Positions 1 to 8,088 of a stretch of DNA of 64,000 bases are shown piece by piece. The stretch spans positions 22,974-86,973 of the forward strand of contig NZ_LQOY01000230.1 in assembly GCF_002101675.1 (NCBI RefSeq). The letters are read 5' to 3'. The stretch is from Mycobacterium gordonae. GTDB lineage: Bacteria; Actinomycetota; Actinomycetes; Mycobacteriales; Mycobacteriaceae. Each line of letters starts with the position of its first letter. Position 1 is the first letter of the stretch. The position numbers and the translations under genes were made by a program. The notes beneath the pieces are model-generated. The model was given only the letters and a program-made list of their open reading frames with translations. It did not search any database and had not been told where the DNA came from.

Positions 1-124
1 CGAGCAACGAGGTGCTCACAGACGACCTGGCTCACCCATCGGGAAAGTGCTCAGTTCGTTGGGTCGCCGCGACTGCCCGCCCCTGGCCCGCTCAACCGCC
101 AACCGAGAGGAATCGACGATATGA
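1..124 (+). CDS. 3' end of an upstream phage gene (partial, frame uncertain)
   Basis: All three plus frames are open from the window edge, so the last gene before the HTH gene cannot be assigned firmly. Frame 2 ends with TGA at 122-124, giving an ATGA overlap with the next start. That is the same junction seen between the following genes at 504-507 and 1390-1393 (GTGA at 1088-1091), so frame 2 is favoured. Frame 3, ending at 134, also reads like protein. No function can be given from about 40 residues. Confidence 0.25.
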   Translation, partial: EQRGAHRRPGSPIGKVLSSLGRRDCPPLARSTANREESTI

Positions 125-507
125 CCGCACATAAACCGGCTCAAAACGCCGCTGCGCGAGCACGAGTGTTCCTGCGTGACGAACTGACGCCTGGCGGTCC
201 GGCGCGCCCTAGCGCCGATCTGAGAGCCGCAGCGGAGGCGGCCGGGATCGCCTGGCGGAATGTCGAGAGGCAGCGGGCGGCGCTCGGCGTCGTCAGCGAG
301 CAGCGCCGCACCGACGCCGGTCGGCAGACCGTCTGGTCACGTCCGGCCGAACCTGCGACCTCGCCAGCCGAGCGGGTCGCGCCACGGCTGCCCGGGGCTG
401 CGCCAGCCGAGCGGATCGCGCCAACGGTCCGCAAGGGTCAGCTCGGCCAGGCCGCTAAGTATGTGCTCAACCACCCGCAGCCACGACCGAGAGGAACACA
501 CCAATGA
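121..507 (+). CDS. Small phage HTH protein, primase C-terminus-like
   Basis: The protein has 128 residues. Residues about 20-75 (Asp-Glu-Leu-Thr-Pro-Gly-Gly, then AEAAGIAWRNVERQRAALGV) resemble the winged-helix DNA-binding tail found at the C-terminus of phage and plasmid primase/RepA-type ATPases. The catalytic part is absent, so this is a stand-alone or broken DNA-binding module. The C-terminal half is low-complexity Ala/Pro/Arg with the repeated unit PAERxAP. A strong ribosome site (GAGAGGAA) precedes the ATG. The stop overlaps the next start as ATGA, so translation is coupled. The family call is by eye; DNA binding is inferred. Confidence 0.5.
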   Translation: MTAHKPAQNAAARARVFLRDELTPGGPARPSADLRAAAEAAGIAWRNVERQRAALGVVSEQRRTDAGRQTVWSRPAEPATSPAERVAPRLPGAAPAERIAPTVRKGQLGQAAKYVLNHPQPRPRGTHQ

Positions 508-1091
508 CCAACGCACGCAAACCGATTCCGCTGATAGAGGGCTACCACTGGCAGCACCCGTTGCCAACGATGTTCTGGCCCGACCGCTACGGCGGCCTGA
601 TCAGCGCCGAGGACCGCGCGGTCGCGCTGGCCGTAGTGGAGATGGTCGACGCCTGGCGGCGCAACGATCCGGCCGCCGTCGCCAACATCTTGCGCAGCGC
701 GGACATATTGCACGTCGCCGCGCTGGCGGCATATTTCCTGTCGCGACCGATCCGGCATGACCCGAATCCGCCCGCCATCGCCGCGCTGCTGCGCGAACGT
801 GCCCGCCAGAACTACCGCGTCCGGTTGCAGCACTCGACGCTGATGGGGACCGACTGGGACGACGGCGGGACCGCCGATCAGATCATGCTGGCCGACCTCG
901 ACATGATCACGCTCGCGGAACTGATCGCAGCCGACGACGAACACGGCGTGCAACAGTTCATCGGCCGCACGGGCGGTATCGACCAGACACCCGTGTTCGG
1001 CTCAGCGTCGTGCGGCACACGTCTGCTCGCGGGCGTGTGGACGGCAGACGGTCTCGCGCAGCTGCGCAAGCAGTACGGGGGCCAACAGTGA
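504..1091 (+). CDS. Phage-element protein of unknown function
   Basis: The protein has 195 residues and I do not recognise it. It is soluble, mixed alpha/beta in character, with no signal peptide or membrane segment. The middle is helical (an Ala/Val/Arg-rich stretch around residues 35-75) and the C-terminus (around 150-190) contains FGSASCGTRLLAGVWTADG. Its start overlaps the preceding stop (ATGA) and its stop overlaps the next start (GTGA), placing it in the same polycistronic head-gene transcript. A structural or packaging accessory role would fit the position but nothing in the sequence proves it. Confidence 0.55.
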   Translation: MTNARKPIPLIEGYHWQHPLPTMFWPDRYGGLISAEDRAVALAVVEMVDAWRRNDPAAVANILRSADILHVAALAAYFLSRPIRHDPNPPAIAALLRERARQNYRVRLQHSTLMGTDWDDGGTADQIMLADLDMITLAELIAADDEHGVQQFIGRTGGIDQTPVFGSASCGTRLLAGVWTADGLAQLRKQYGGQQ

Positions 1092-1393
1092 CCGGCATCG
1101 GCGCGCAGATACCCGACCCCTATCGCGGCTGGCTGTGCTTCACGGCACTGCCCGACGAGCTGCAACAGGCAGAGGACGCCACGCTGGCGCACGACAATCA
1201 GCTAGAGAGCCGCAGCCCCGGCCAGTGCTTCGACCGCGCGGCAACCGACGCCGAGCGAACTTTGCTGGCGCACTCAGGTTTTGACTTACCCGACGATTTG
1301 CTCACGCACGTGGACAGGCTTACCGCGTCCGTTCGTCGGCGGCGCTGGCCACAGCTCGAAGCTCAAGCACAACTACTGGAGGACGCACCATGA
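1088..1393 (+). CDS. Small phage-element protein, unknown
   Basis: I place the start at GTG 1088, which overlaps the previous TGA (GTGA), giving 101 residues. The frame is open further upstream, but an earlier start would lie deep inside the preceding gene. It is an acidic and basic mixed, mostly helical protein ending in a charged helix rich in Leu/Glu/Ala. The stop overlaps the next start as ATGA. Size and place directly before the scaffold-like gene suggest a small head-assembly helper; function unknown. Confidence 0.5.
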   Translation: MTGIGAQIPDPYRGWLCFTALPDELQQAEDATLAHDNQLESRSPGQCFDRAATDAERTLLAHSGFDLPDDLLTHVDRLTASVRRRRWPQLEAQAQLLEDAP

Positions 1394-1968
1394 CCACACC
1401 CGCAGCACCCGCCGACGCTGCACCGGCCGACAGCTCGGCCGCCGATCAGGCAGCGCAGCCGGACGCCGCCGCACCCGAGGTCGCAGCGCAGCCCGAGGCT
1501 AATCCGCCGGCCAACGGTGATGACCGCGACGACGCGGCCGACAGCGACGACGCTGACGGCCAGGACGACAGCGACGACGGGCCGGAGAAGGGCCGAGCGG
1601 CCCGTCAGGCCGCTTCCTACCGTCGCCAGCTCCGAGAGAGCCAAGACTCACTGGTGGCCGCCACAGCGGCGCTCGGCGTGCAGCAGTGGGCCATCGTGGA
1701 AGCTGCCGCCGTCGCGGCCGGGTTCGATCCGAAGCTGCGCAACCTGATCGAGTCGTCCGGCGTCGAGCTGGCCAGCCTGGTCAACGACAGCGGCCTGGTC
1801 GATGCCGCCAAGGTGGCCGCGTGCATTCGGGACACGGCGTCAGCGTTCAACGTGCACCCGAAGCCGCCCATGCCTCACCCCACGCCGGGGCAAGGGCAGG
1901 GCGTCGGCCCCGGTCCGGAGCCGGGATGGAACACGTTGATTAGCGACGCGGCCAGGGGACACAGGTAA
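1390..1968 (+). CDS. Scaffold-like acidic phage protein
   Basis: The protein has 192 residues. The first ~60 are Ala/Pro/Asp-rich and very acidic (many Asp-Asp pairs). They are followed by a charged helix (GRAARQAASYRRQLRESQDS, residues about 61-80) that may form a coiled coil, a helical middle, and a Pro/Gly-rich tail. This composition and the position immediately before the major capsid gene are typical of scaffolding proteins of HK97-fold phages. Scaffolds are poorly conserved, so the call rests on composition and position. It overlaps the gene before it by ATGA; a gap of about 130 bases separates it from the capsid gene. Confidence 0.55.
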   Translation: MTTPAAPADAAPADSSAADQAAQPDAAAPEVAAQPEANPPANGDDRDDAADSDDADGQDDSDDGPEKGRAARQAASYRRQLRESQDSLVAATAALGVQQWAIVEAAAVAAGFDPKLRNLIESSGVELASLVNDSGLVDAAKVAACIRDTASAFNVHPKPPMPHPTPGQGQGVGPGPEPGWNTLISDAARGHR

Positions 1969-2096
1969 ACTGGCTTCCTTGGCGGCAGTGCTGCGCACTC
2001 GCCGCAATCGGCCCAGAGGGCACACCGGAATCGGCCAGCGGTCACCGGCTCACACACATTCCCTGATCAATTCGTGCCCTCTGAGAGGTAACAATC

Positions 2097-2945
2097 ATGA
2101 CCCTGACCACTGTCAATTCGGGCGGCATTCTGCGGCCTGAAGACGTTGGCGATCTGATCGTCCGGCCGGTGGCCCGCGCATCGGTGGCGTTCCAAGTCAG
2201 CACTTTCGTACAGACCGCGAGCAAGGAATACCGGCTACCCATCGTCGCCGCTGACCCCTCCGCGTCATTCGTCGCGGAAGGCGCCGAAATCCCTATCACC
2301 GACCAGGACGTCGACGAGGTGATTGTAGAGCCCAAAAAGGTTGCGGGACTGAGCGTTTGCTCTCGCGAGCTGGCGAACGACAGTAGCCCCGAGGCTACCC
2401 AGACGATTGGCGACGGCCTGGCCCGTGACATCGCCAAAAAGGTCGACGCGGCCTACTTCGGCAACACCACGGCGAACGGTCCTGCGGGCCTGCGCGCGCT
2501 GTCCGGTGTGACCGAGGTCGACGCGACCGGACCAATCAGCGATCTCGACGTGTTCGCCGAGGCACTGGCCGAGAGCGAGAACGTCGGCGGCACGATCACG
2601 TCGTTTGTCGCTTCGCCGACCGTGTCGCTGGCGCTGGCTCAGCTCAAGCAGTACAGCGCCGCAGGTTCCAACCTGCCGCTACTACAGCCTGACCCGACGC
2701 AACCGACCCGACGACTCATCCAGGGCGTGCCGCTGGTGATCAGCCCGGCGGTCGGCAACGACGTGATATGGGCTGTGTCGCAACAGTTCTCATACATCAT
2801 TTTGCGCGAGGACGTCGAGGTTGTTGCCGACTCGTCGGCGTTTTTCACGTCCGACCGGATCGCGGTGCGCGCCACCATGCGCGTCTCGTGGGGCTTCCCG
2901 CACCCCGCCAGCATCGTCAAGATCGTCCTGTCTGAGTCGAGCTAG
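2097..2945 (+). CDS. HK97-fold major capsid protein
   Basis: The protein has 282 residues. It contains the features of the phage_capsid family: an N-terminal arm, then the segment with EPKKVAGLSVCSRELANDS (about residues 78-96) followed by DGLARDIAKKVDAAYFGN, and a C-terminal axial-domain stretch (VPLVISPAVGND; ILREDVEVVADSSAFFTSDR; ATMRVSWGF). It lacks the long N-terminal delta domain, consistent with a separate scaffold upstream. A ribosome site (GAGAGGT) lies 8 bases before the ATG. It builds the icosahedral head shell. It is the firmest anchor that this end of the window is a phage-derived element. Confidence 0.85.
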   Translation: MTLTTVNSGGILRPEDVGDLIVRPVARASVAFQVSTFVQTASKEYRLPIVAADPSASFVAEGAEIPITDQDVDEVIVEPKKVAGLSVCSRELANDSSPEATQTIGDGLARDIAKKVDAAYFGNTTANGPAGLRALSGVTEVDATGPISDLDVFAEALAESENVGGTITSFVASPTVSLALAQLKQYSAAGSNLPLLQPDPTQPTRRLIQGVPLVISPAVGNDVIWAVSQQFSYIILREDVEVVADSSAFFTSDRIAVRATMRVSWGFPHPASIVKIVLSESS

Positions 2946-3014
2946 AACGCGCCAGGCGGCCCGGCTGGCCACCCGTCGGTCACCGGGCTGCCCACGGCGC
3001 ATTGAGAGGCCGCT

Positions 3015-3485
3015 ATGACGCTCAAGATGGTGACGACCGCGTTCGTCCTGCTGCACCCAACCCTTGCCGGTGTGAGCCTGCCGAGCGCGGAGCTGGCCAA
3101 GGTGCCCGGCCTGATCGAGGACGCATCGGTGTTGATCGAGGGATATCTAGAACGCAGCTATCCCGATCCACCTGCCAATCCGACCGACCCCAATCCGGTG
3201 CCGGAGCCCGCGCGGATCGTGTGCCGCCGGGCCGTGGCCCGCGCTGTGGTCACGCCGGACGCCGATCCCCGGTTCGACAGCTACGCCAGCGCGATGGGCT
3301 CGATGAGTCATACCAAGCACGTCAGGCAGGACGTGATGGGTGGCGGTGTCTGGCTGACCCGTCAGGACAAAATGATCTTGGACGGCATTGGTAGCGCAGA
3401 TCGCATCGTGCACGTGTCGATGCAGCCCGAACGATCATGCCCGCCGGTACCGCCGGGGCGCTGGTGGGAGATGCGTCCCGCGTAG
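3015..3485 (+). CDS. Phage head-tail connector/adaptor-like protein
   Basis: The protein has 156 residues. It starts with a helical segment (around residues 25-50, LIEDASVLIEGYLER) and then an ARIVCRRAVARAVV helix, the pattern of small head-completion proteins (Gp6/Gp15/Gp19-like) that sit directly after the capsid gene. These plug the portal ring and join head to tail. No further tail, tape-measure or lysis gene follows, so the head cassette ends here. Family assignment is by position and helix pattern, not by a unique motif. Confidence 0.55.
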   Translation: MTLKMVTTAFVLLHPTLAGVSLPSAELAKVPGLIEDASVLIEGYLERSYPDPPANPTDPNPVPEPARIVCRRAVARAVVTPDADPRFDSYASAMGSMSHTKHVRQDVMGGGVWLTRQDKMILDGIGSADRIVHVSMQPERSCPPVPPGRWWEMRPA

Positions 3486-4301
3486 ACCCCACGTCCGGCG
3501 GGTCGCCCCACCTATCCGTCACCTGGTCGGGCCTGGTGTCACAACCTCAACCGCCGGACGTTGGGCCGAACCTGAAATGCGTTGTGCGCCAACGGTTACG
3601 CCATCATGCAATGCATCGGCATAAGTGCTCGAATGTGGTTGCTAGACAGTCGATTACCAGCACTCGCCACATGCGAAAGTCATTGCGGTGCAGTGCGTCC
3701 CAGCGTCGTTAGCGATGCTCGGCATAGTTAGCTATCGTATCCTGGCAACGGTCAGCGGACTTAGCTGCGCGTCGTGGAGATTGCGCTGACCTGCGGGTAT
3801 GGCTACAGCAAACTTGCTGACTACCCCTGGGGGGCAGCCCTCCCCTTTGCTGGCAACGCCGGGCCGCTTGCGTCGCGCTGCCGGTAGGCTCAATTCCCAG
3901 CTTTGAGATGGCGAACTGCGTTGCAGCAGTGTGGCTTTCGCGATGCGGCTGCGTGCGAGACCCCCTGCGCACCAACGACTTTCGTGCGCACTGAATGCAT
4001 TGCTGCATAACAACTTTCGCGCACACCGCCCACTGTGACCAGTGCCGATGACACCGGCAACTCCCGGCGTTGGTCGGTCGTGCCTGTTCGCTGTGGTTGG
4101 CGCGACCCCGGCAGCAAACTTCCGATATGCTTGCCAGCGCCGCGCGTGCCGATGCGGCGTCGGCGCGCACCGGGTAGCGGCGCGTTGTTGCACACGGGCT
4201 TTGCGCTCGGACGGCGGCCGGGCTTCGCCGCAGCTCGGAACCGCCGGAGGCGGCCCGGCCCCGCCAGCGCCCATTGGCTCACGCTGGCGGCCGGGTCGCA
4301 T
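3486..4301 (+). other. Gene-poor stretch after the head genes
   Basis: About 800 bases with no convincing gene. Open frames exist on both strands but are compositional shadows: Arg/Ala/Pro-rich, no ribosome sites, mutually overlapping. Small palindromes occur, for example CAGCAAACTTGCTG at 3806-3819. It is where tail genes would be expected in a full prophage, so it may be the scar of a deletion or simply the end of a satellite-type element. Confidence 0.5.
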
Positions 4302-4901
4302 TCAGTCACCAGCGATGTCCCGTTTTCCCGGCCAGCCGACCTCAATTGCACGCGCTGTCGCAAGGTCGTACCTGCGCGTGCGGCGACGGCTGAAGCGCCG
4401 GTTCGACAGCGGTCCCGCCCACGACGCCTCAAGCACTGGCTTCGGCCGCGACTCGTCAGGACTGCTCATCACGATCACGTCGACCGATTCACCGGGCTTC
4501 AACGCGGCGAGTTTGTCGCTCCACATCGGCCACCCGACTATCGGCGGGATGGGTTCCTGATGAGTCTTGCCGTCGTCGTCGATTCGCGTATTCAGCTGCG
4601 CGATGCCCATATCGGCAAGCCATACGCGCGGTCGGCAATCGCTGCCAGACACTCGCACGTCGTGGGCGGTGCCGTCGCCGAAATTGGTCAGGCGCACGAC
4701 TCCGCGCCGGTCCCAGTGCTGGCGGACCCGGCCCGCTTCGCCGTCCTTCTCTGCCCGGTACATCTGGTCGGCCACTTCGAGCGTCTCGCCAAACAGTGCC
4801 ATCCGCAGATCGGCGCGCGGTCGGGTCAGCCATGTGTTGAGTCCGAACGTGATCAGCGCCGCAACGCTGCCGCCCGTGACGAGAGCCGACCAATCGACCA
4901 C
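4302..4901 (-). CDS. Membrane-anchored protein of unknown function
   Basis: The protein has 199 residues. One N-terminal membrane segment (SALVTGGSVAALITFGLNTW, residues about 5-24) is followed by a beta-rich domain containing RLTNFGDGTAHDVRVSG, a pattern common in surface or cytosolic Ig-like modules of uncharacterised proteins. It ends in a basic Arg-rich tail. It points away from the two small membrane genes at 5.0-6.0 kb, across a ~100-base divergent promoter region. It is probably accessory cargo of the phage-derived element. Function unknown. Confidence 0.5.
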   Translation of the reverse strand: MVDWSALVTGGSVAALITFGLNTWLTRPRADLRMALFGETLEVADQMYRAEKDGEAGRVRQHWDRRGVVRLTNFGDGTAHDVRVSGSDCRPRVWLADMGIAQLNTRIDDDGKTHQEPIPPIVGWPMWSDKLAALKPGESVDVIVMSSPDESRPKPVLEASWAGPLSNRRFSRRRTRRYDLATARAIEVGWPGKRDIAGD

Positions 4902-5000
4902 ACCGGCACGATAACGGCGACGCTGGGCTAGCCAGGGTAGCCACGCCAGCCCGGGGGGAATCTATCCAGCCGTTCGGCTTTCCGCCTAGACTTTCAATCC

Positions 5001-5600
5001 ATGCAACGTGAGCCGAGTGCACAAGAACCGGCTCAAAATCCTGGCCGGTCTCAGCCAGTACAGAGCGCGTTCGATGCATTCGAGGCGAGGCTTCGGCATT
5101 ACGCAGTCGACACAGGAAACCGAACGTCCACTGGCGACCTGACGTCCGCAGCAACCGGCGTCCAGACGCAGCAGCTCCCAAAACTTAAGTCTCGCAAGGG
5201 CATCATTGCTATTCGCATGTCACTATGGGCCACCTTCGGCGTAGTCTTTGGACTCGGGCCTGTGATCGCAAACTCCATCAAGAGTGGCATGTCGGCCCAC
5301 GGTCTCGATCTCACAGAGGTGCTTGGGCGCGGCGAACTGTTCATTGTGGGAGCCGTAATCGCTGGCGGCGCACTAGGCGAGTTAGTCGCAGCGTTCTTGG
5401 CGCAAGATTTCAGCACTAAGGCCACCGGGTTTAAATTGGCTGCGATCTTGGCGGGCTTCGGTGCAGTCTTGGGCCTGTTCGCCAACACAGCGGGCTACAT
5501 GACACAGGCGGACCCACACACAGTGCGGGACGCGTCCGAGTGGTTTTTTCTGCTCACACTCGTTCCTTGCGGCGCAATCATCGGATTGGTGGCAAGTTGA
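5001..5600 (+). CDS. Four-helix membrane protein, unknown
   Basis: The protein has 199 residues: a soluble N-terminal ~65 residues (Gln/Ser/Thr-rich, ending KLKSRKG), then four predicted membrane helices at about 74-93, 112-134, 142-165 and 181-199. Base composition is visibly less GC-rich than the flanking mycobacterial genes, which suggests acquired DNA. The stop TGA overlaps the next ATG by one base, so the two membrane proteins are translated together and may form a complex. No family recognised. Confidence 0.6.
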   Translation: MQREPSAQEPAQNPGRSQPVQSAFDAFEARLRHYAVDTGNRTSTGDLTSAATGVQTQQLPKLKSRKGIIAIRMSLWATFGVVFGLGPVIANSIKSGMSAHGLDLTEVLGRGELFIVGAVIAGGALGELVAAFLAQDFSTKATGFKLAAILAGFGAVLGLFANTAGYMTQADPHTVRDASEWFFLLTLVPCGAIIGLVAS

Positions 5601-5977
5601 TGAACACTCTTGACTTCGCAACATGGCTGTCGATTGCTGGTGCAGCCCTTGCCGTGCTGGGCATGCTTACCGCGTTCATCACTTATCGGAATGCTCGCCG
5701 TCTCCGGAAAAATCTGCCTGACTCCGAGTCTGAGACAGCTATCCGCGTCGTGGTTGTGGTGCCGGAGGAAGAACGTCGATATTTCCTTAAAGTGCCACCT
5801 GGCCTAAGCAGTTGGCAAGTATTGGACACAGTCGCGAATGCGCTTGAGAAAGCCTGGATAGAGAAGGACGAAACAGGGCCTGGGAAGGCGGAGCCTCTAC
5901 CTTCCCCGCCGGGAAAACCTGGTTCGCTGACCGCCACGGCCGAGACGGCAGCCGAATTAACTGATCCTGACGAATGA
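5600..5977 (+). CDS. Single-span membrane protein, partner of the upstream gene
   Basis: The protein has 125 residues, starting at ATG 5600 which shares a base with the previous stop (TGATG). An N-terminal membrane helix (WLSIAGAALAVLGMLTAFIT) is followed by a basic stop-transfer (RNARRLRKN), then a cytosolic small domain whose core strand is IRVVVVVPEEERRYFLKVP, and an acidic Pro-rich tail. The pairing of a polytopic protein with a one-helix protein carrying a small sensor- or adaptor-like domain is seen in several defence and signalling cassettes, but no specific family is recognised. Confidence 0.55.
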   Translation: MNTLDFATWLSIAGAALAVLGMLTAFITYRNARRLRKNLPDSESETAIRVVVVVPEEERRYFLKVPPGLSSWQVLDTVANALEKAWIEKDETGPGKAEPLPSPPGKPGSLTATAETAAELTDPDE

Positions 5978-6027
5978 CCGCCGTCGAGGTACGCGATGCG
6001 TGCGGCTCCGGCCGTTGCCCTCTTTCT

Positions 6028-6076
6028 GCCCACATTTTGCCCACAGTTACACTAACTTTCACTAACGTCGACTAAC
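6028..6076. repeat. Short iterons at the phage-element boundary
   Basis: Two GCCCACA copies (6028 and 6039, 11-base period) are followed by three ACTAAC copies at 6051, 6061 and 6071, exactly 10 bases apart and so on one face of the helix. Helically phased direct repeats of this size beside a phage-type cassette look like arm-type integrase binding sites of an attachment site. No integrase gene is in the window, so this is inference. Confidence 0.4.
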
Positions 6077-6104
6077 GACAATATGCAGCTAGAGCGGTTT
6101 TCAA

Positions 6105-6148
6105 CCCCCTGAATTGGGCCTCAAATACAGTTCAATCCTGACAGGGGG
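6105..6148. other. Possible attachment-site core with tRNA-3'-like sequence
   Basis: CCCCCTG (6105-6111) pairs with CAGGGGG (6142-6148). Between them lies GTTCAATCCTG, which resembles a tRNA T-loop and 3' T-stem, followed by AGGGGGCTCC like an acceptor end. A complete tRNA cannot be folded here. Tyrosine-integrase elements often use the 3' end of a tRNA gene as core, so this may be the right junction (attR) of the element. Confidence 0.25.
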
Positions 6149-6157
6149 CTCCGATGC

Positions 6158-6787
6158 TCACAGATCGCTGCGCACGGTGCGCGCCGCGGCGACCGACATC
6201 TGCGCAATCTCGTCGATCAAGTCGTCCCTGGAGACCGTCAGCTTTCCGTCGAGCCAGCTGGTGACGGCCTTGGTGGTGCCGGCCACGATCACCAGGGTGG
6301 CCAGCCGCAGGCGATGATATTGCCGCTCGTCGCTCTGGGTTCCGGCCAGCAGCAGCGCAGTGAGCAGTTCGGCGAGTTCATGCTCGGCCCCGCCGACGGT
6401 GTCGTTGAGCATCTCGCTGCCCACGAGTTCGGTGAACACCCGCGCCTTGCGTGGGTCATCGGTCAGCACCGTGATGACCCGGCCGATGCCCATGCGCGCG
6501 CGGTCGATCAACTCCGAGCCCGAGTCGGCCATCGAATCGAGCACGCCGCCGGTGATCTCGGCGAGCAGGCTCTGCGCCAGAGCGACGAAAAGTTCGTCAC
6601 GGGCCCGGAAGCTTTCGTAGAAGTACCGTTTCGACAGACCGGCCTGCCGGCTCACCGCTTCGACGGTGGCGGCAGCCAATCCGGCAGTGCCGGCGATTTC
6701 CAGGCACGCCTCGAGCAACTGACTGCGGCGCAGGTCGCGTCGTTCGTCTGCGCTGACTCCGCGAAATGGCCGCACGACGCGGGTCAC
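6158..6787 (-). CDS. TetR-family transcriptional regulator
   Basis: The protein has 209 residues. The N-terminal TetR helix-turn-helix is clear: RRSQLLEACLEIAGTAG, then VEAVSRQAGLSKRYFYESFR (about residues 42-61), where the KRYFYESF recognition helix is typical of mycobacterial lipid/oxygenase regulators. The C-terminal helices form the ligand pocket. It is divergent from the reductase and diiron genes, so it most likely represses that pair. An inverted repeat in the shared intergenic region (6905-6920) is a candidate operator. The ligand is unknown; fatty acid-like molecules are common for this group. Confidence 0.85.
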   Translation of the reverse strand: MTRVVRPFRGVSADERRDLRRSQLLEACLEIAGTAGLAAATVEAVSRQAGLSKRYFYESFRARDELFVALAQSLLAEITGGVLDSMADSGSELIDRARMGIGRVITVLTDDPRKARVFTELVGSEMLNDTVGGAEHELAELLTALLLAGTQSDERQYHRLRLATLVIVAGTTKAVTSWLDGKLTVSRDDLIDEIAQMSVAAARTVRSDL

Positions 6788-6904
6788 GAGGCAATCTTGA
6801 CACAGCCTGGCGCTCAGGATGCTTCGGCAACCGGGTGGCCATTGGCCCGTTGCGTTGGGGACTTTCGGCCCTACGGACCGGATATGACACCTGTCAACAT
6901 ACTT

Positions 6905-6920
6905 GGAACCGTCCAGTTCC
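6905..6920. promoter_or_regulatory. Candidate TetR operator upstream of the reductase gene
   Basis: GGAAC, six bases, GTTCC form an inverted repeat 23 bases upstream of the reductase ATG, in the divergent TetR/reductase intergenic region. Position and spacing fit a TetR dimer site. Only one copy is seen. Confidence 0.4.
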
Positions 6921-6942
6921 TACTTTGCGGCAGGGGAACCCG

Positions 6943-8073
6943 ATGCTGAGCCTTCCCACCACACCGCGGTCGCTCGCCGCGCGGGTTGCCGGCTTGCGAA
7001 GCAGGAAGCCCGACTCCCCCACCTTGCCGCGCACCGACGGCCCGTCGCGGCGCTGGGGGCCGTCCCGGACGGCGTCGGCGCGCCGCCCCGTCCGCGTCGT
7101 CGAGGTTGTCAAGGAGACCGATGAGGCGGTGACGCTGGTCCTGGAGGTCCTCGACGGCCGGCCGCTCGCGTTTCGCGCTGGGCAGTACCTGACCCACTGC
7201 TTCGACATCGACGGCGTGACCGTCAAACGCGCATATTCGATCTGTGCCGCCGAGGGCGATCGACTGGCGTGCACCGTCAAGGCCATCGACGGCGGTGTCG
7301 CCTCGGGTTTCGTGCACCGCAATGTCGTTGCGGGATACGAGTACACGGTGCTCGGGCCGTCGGGCGACTTCGTTCTTCCCGACGAGGATTCATCGCCGTT
7401 GGCGTTCCTGGCGGCGGGCAGTGGCATCACCCCGGTGATCAGCATGATCGAGACCGCGCTGCGGCGCTGGCCGGAGCGCGAGATCTCGCTGATCTATGCC
7501 TCACGCCACCAGGGCGGCATCATCTTCGGGCGCCGACTGTCGGCCTTGGCCGAGGCACACCCGTCGTTGCGGGTCGTGCATGTGCTGACCCAGCCGGACC
7601 CGGGATGGCCAGGCGAGACGGGCCGGCTCACCGGCCAGCGCGCCGCCGAGTTGCTGGCGACTGGTCGGGGCACTCACGTGTTCCTGTGCGGCCCAACGGA
7701 ATTGATGGACGCGACCACCGACGCGCTGATGGGCACGGGGCTCGACCCGGAGCGGATCCATCGGGAACGGTTCTATGCGGCACCGCAGCACCGCCGCACG
7801 TTGCCGACCGAACCGCACGACGTGGAGTTCCGCGTGTCAGGTCGCACCATCACCCAGCAGCCGGGCGAAACAATCCTGGAGGCGGGCCTGCGCAGCGGAC
7901 TGGCCCTGAACTTCAGTTGCACCGTCGGCGGTTGCGCCGCCTGCAAGCTCAAAGTGATCAGCGGCGCGGTGGCGGTCGACGAACCGAACTGCCTGAGCGA
8001 CCACGAACGTTCCGACGGCTACATCCTCGGCTGCTCGGCCTACGCCCAAGACAGCGTCGTCCTCGACGCGTAA
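6943..8073 (+). CDS. Flavin/2Fe-2S oxidoreductase (ferredoxin reductase type, Rv3230c-like)
   Basis: The start is set at ATG 6943, preceded by GGGGAA; the frame runs further up but into the divergent TetR gene. This gives 376 residues. Domains: FAD-binding barrel with RAYSICA, NAD(P)-binding domain with AGSGITPVISM and LCGPTE, and a C-terminal plant-type 2Fe-2S domain whose four Cys are in SCTVGGCAACKLKV and a final Cys about 30 residues later (ILGCSA). It passes electrons from NAD(P)H to an oxygenase. The layout matches Rv3230c, the partner of desaturase DesA3, but here the neighbour 15 bases downstream is a soluble diiron protein, its probable acceptor. Confidence 0.85.
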   Translation: MLSLPTTPRSLAARVAGLRSRKPDSPTLPRTDGPSRRWGPSRTASARRPVRVVEVVKETDEAVTLVLEVLDGRPLAFRAGQYLTHCFDIDGVTVKRAYSICAAEGDRLACTVKAIDGGVASGFVHRNVVAGYEYTVLGPSGDFVLPDEDSSPLAFLAAGSGITPVISMIETALRRWPEREISLIYASRHQGGIIFGRRLSALAEAHPSLRVVHVLTQPDPGWPGETGRLTGQRAAELLATGRGTHVFLCGPTELMDATTDALMGTGLDPERIHRERFYAAPQHRRTLPTEPHDVEFRVSGRTITQQPGETILEAGLRSGLALNFSCTVGGCAACKLKVISGAVAVDEPNCLSDHERSDGYILGCSAYAQDSVVLDA

Positions 8074-8088
8074 ACCAGGAGGTTCGCG

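Noticed and set aside
4035..4931. 298-codon plus-strand frame across 4.0-4.9 kb
   Set aside because: Overlaps the better-supported minus-strand membrane protein gene. The frame is Arg/Pro/Ala-rich and lacks a start signal.
5974..6075. 33-codon ORF starting with ATGA overlap after the membrane-protein gene
   Set aside because: It overlaps the iteron patch and its codons are dictated by the repeats. There is no support for a protein.
6101..6150. A complete tRNA gene
   Set aside because: Only T-loop and acceptor-like bits are present. No D-arm or anticodon arm can be folded, so I keep it only as an attachment-core candidate.
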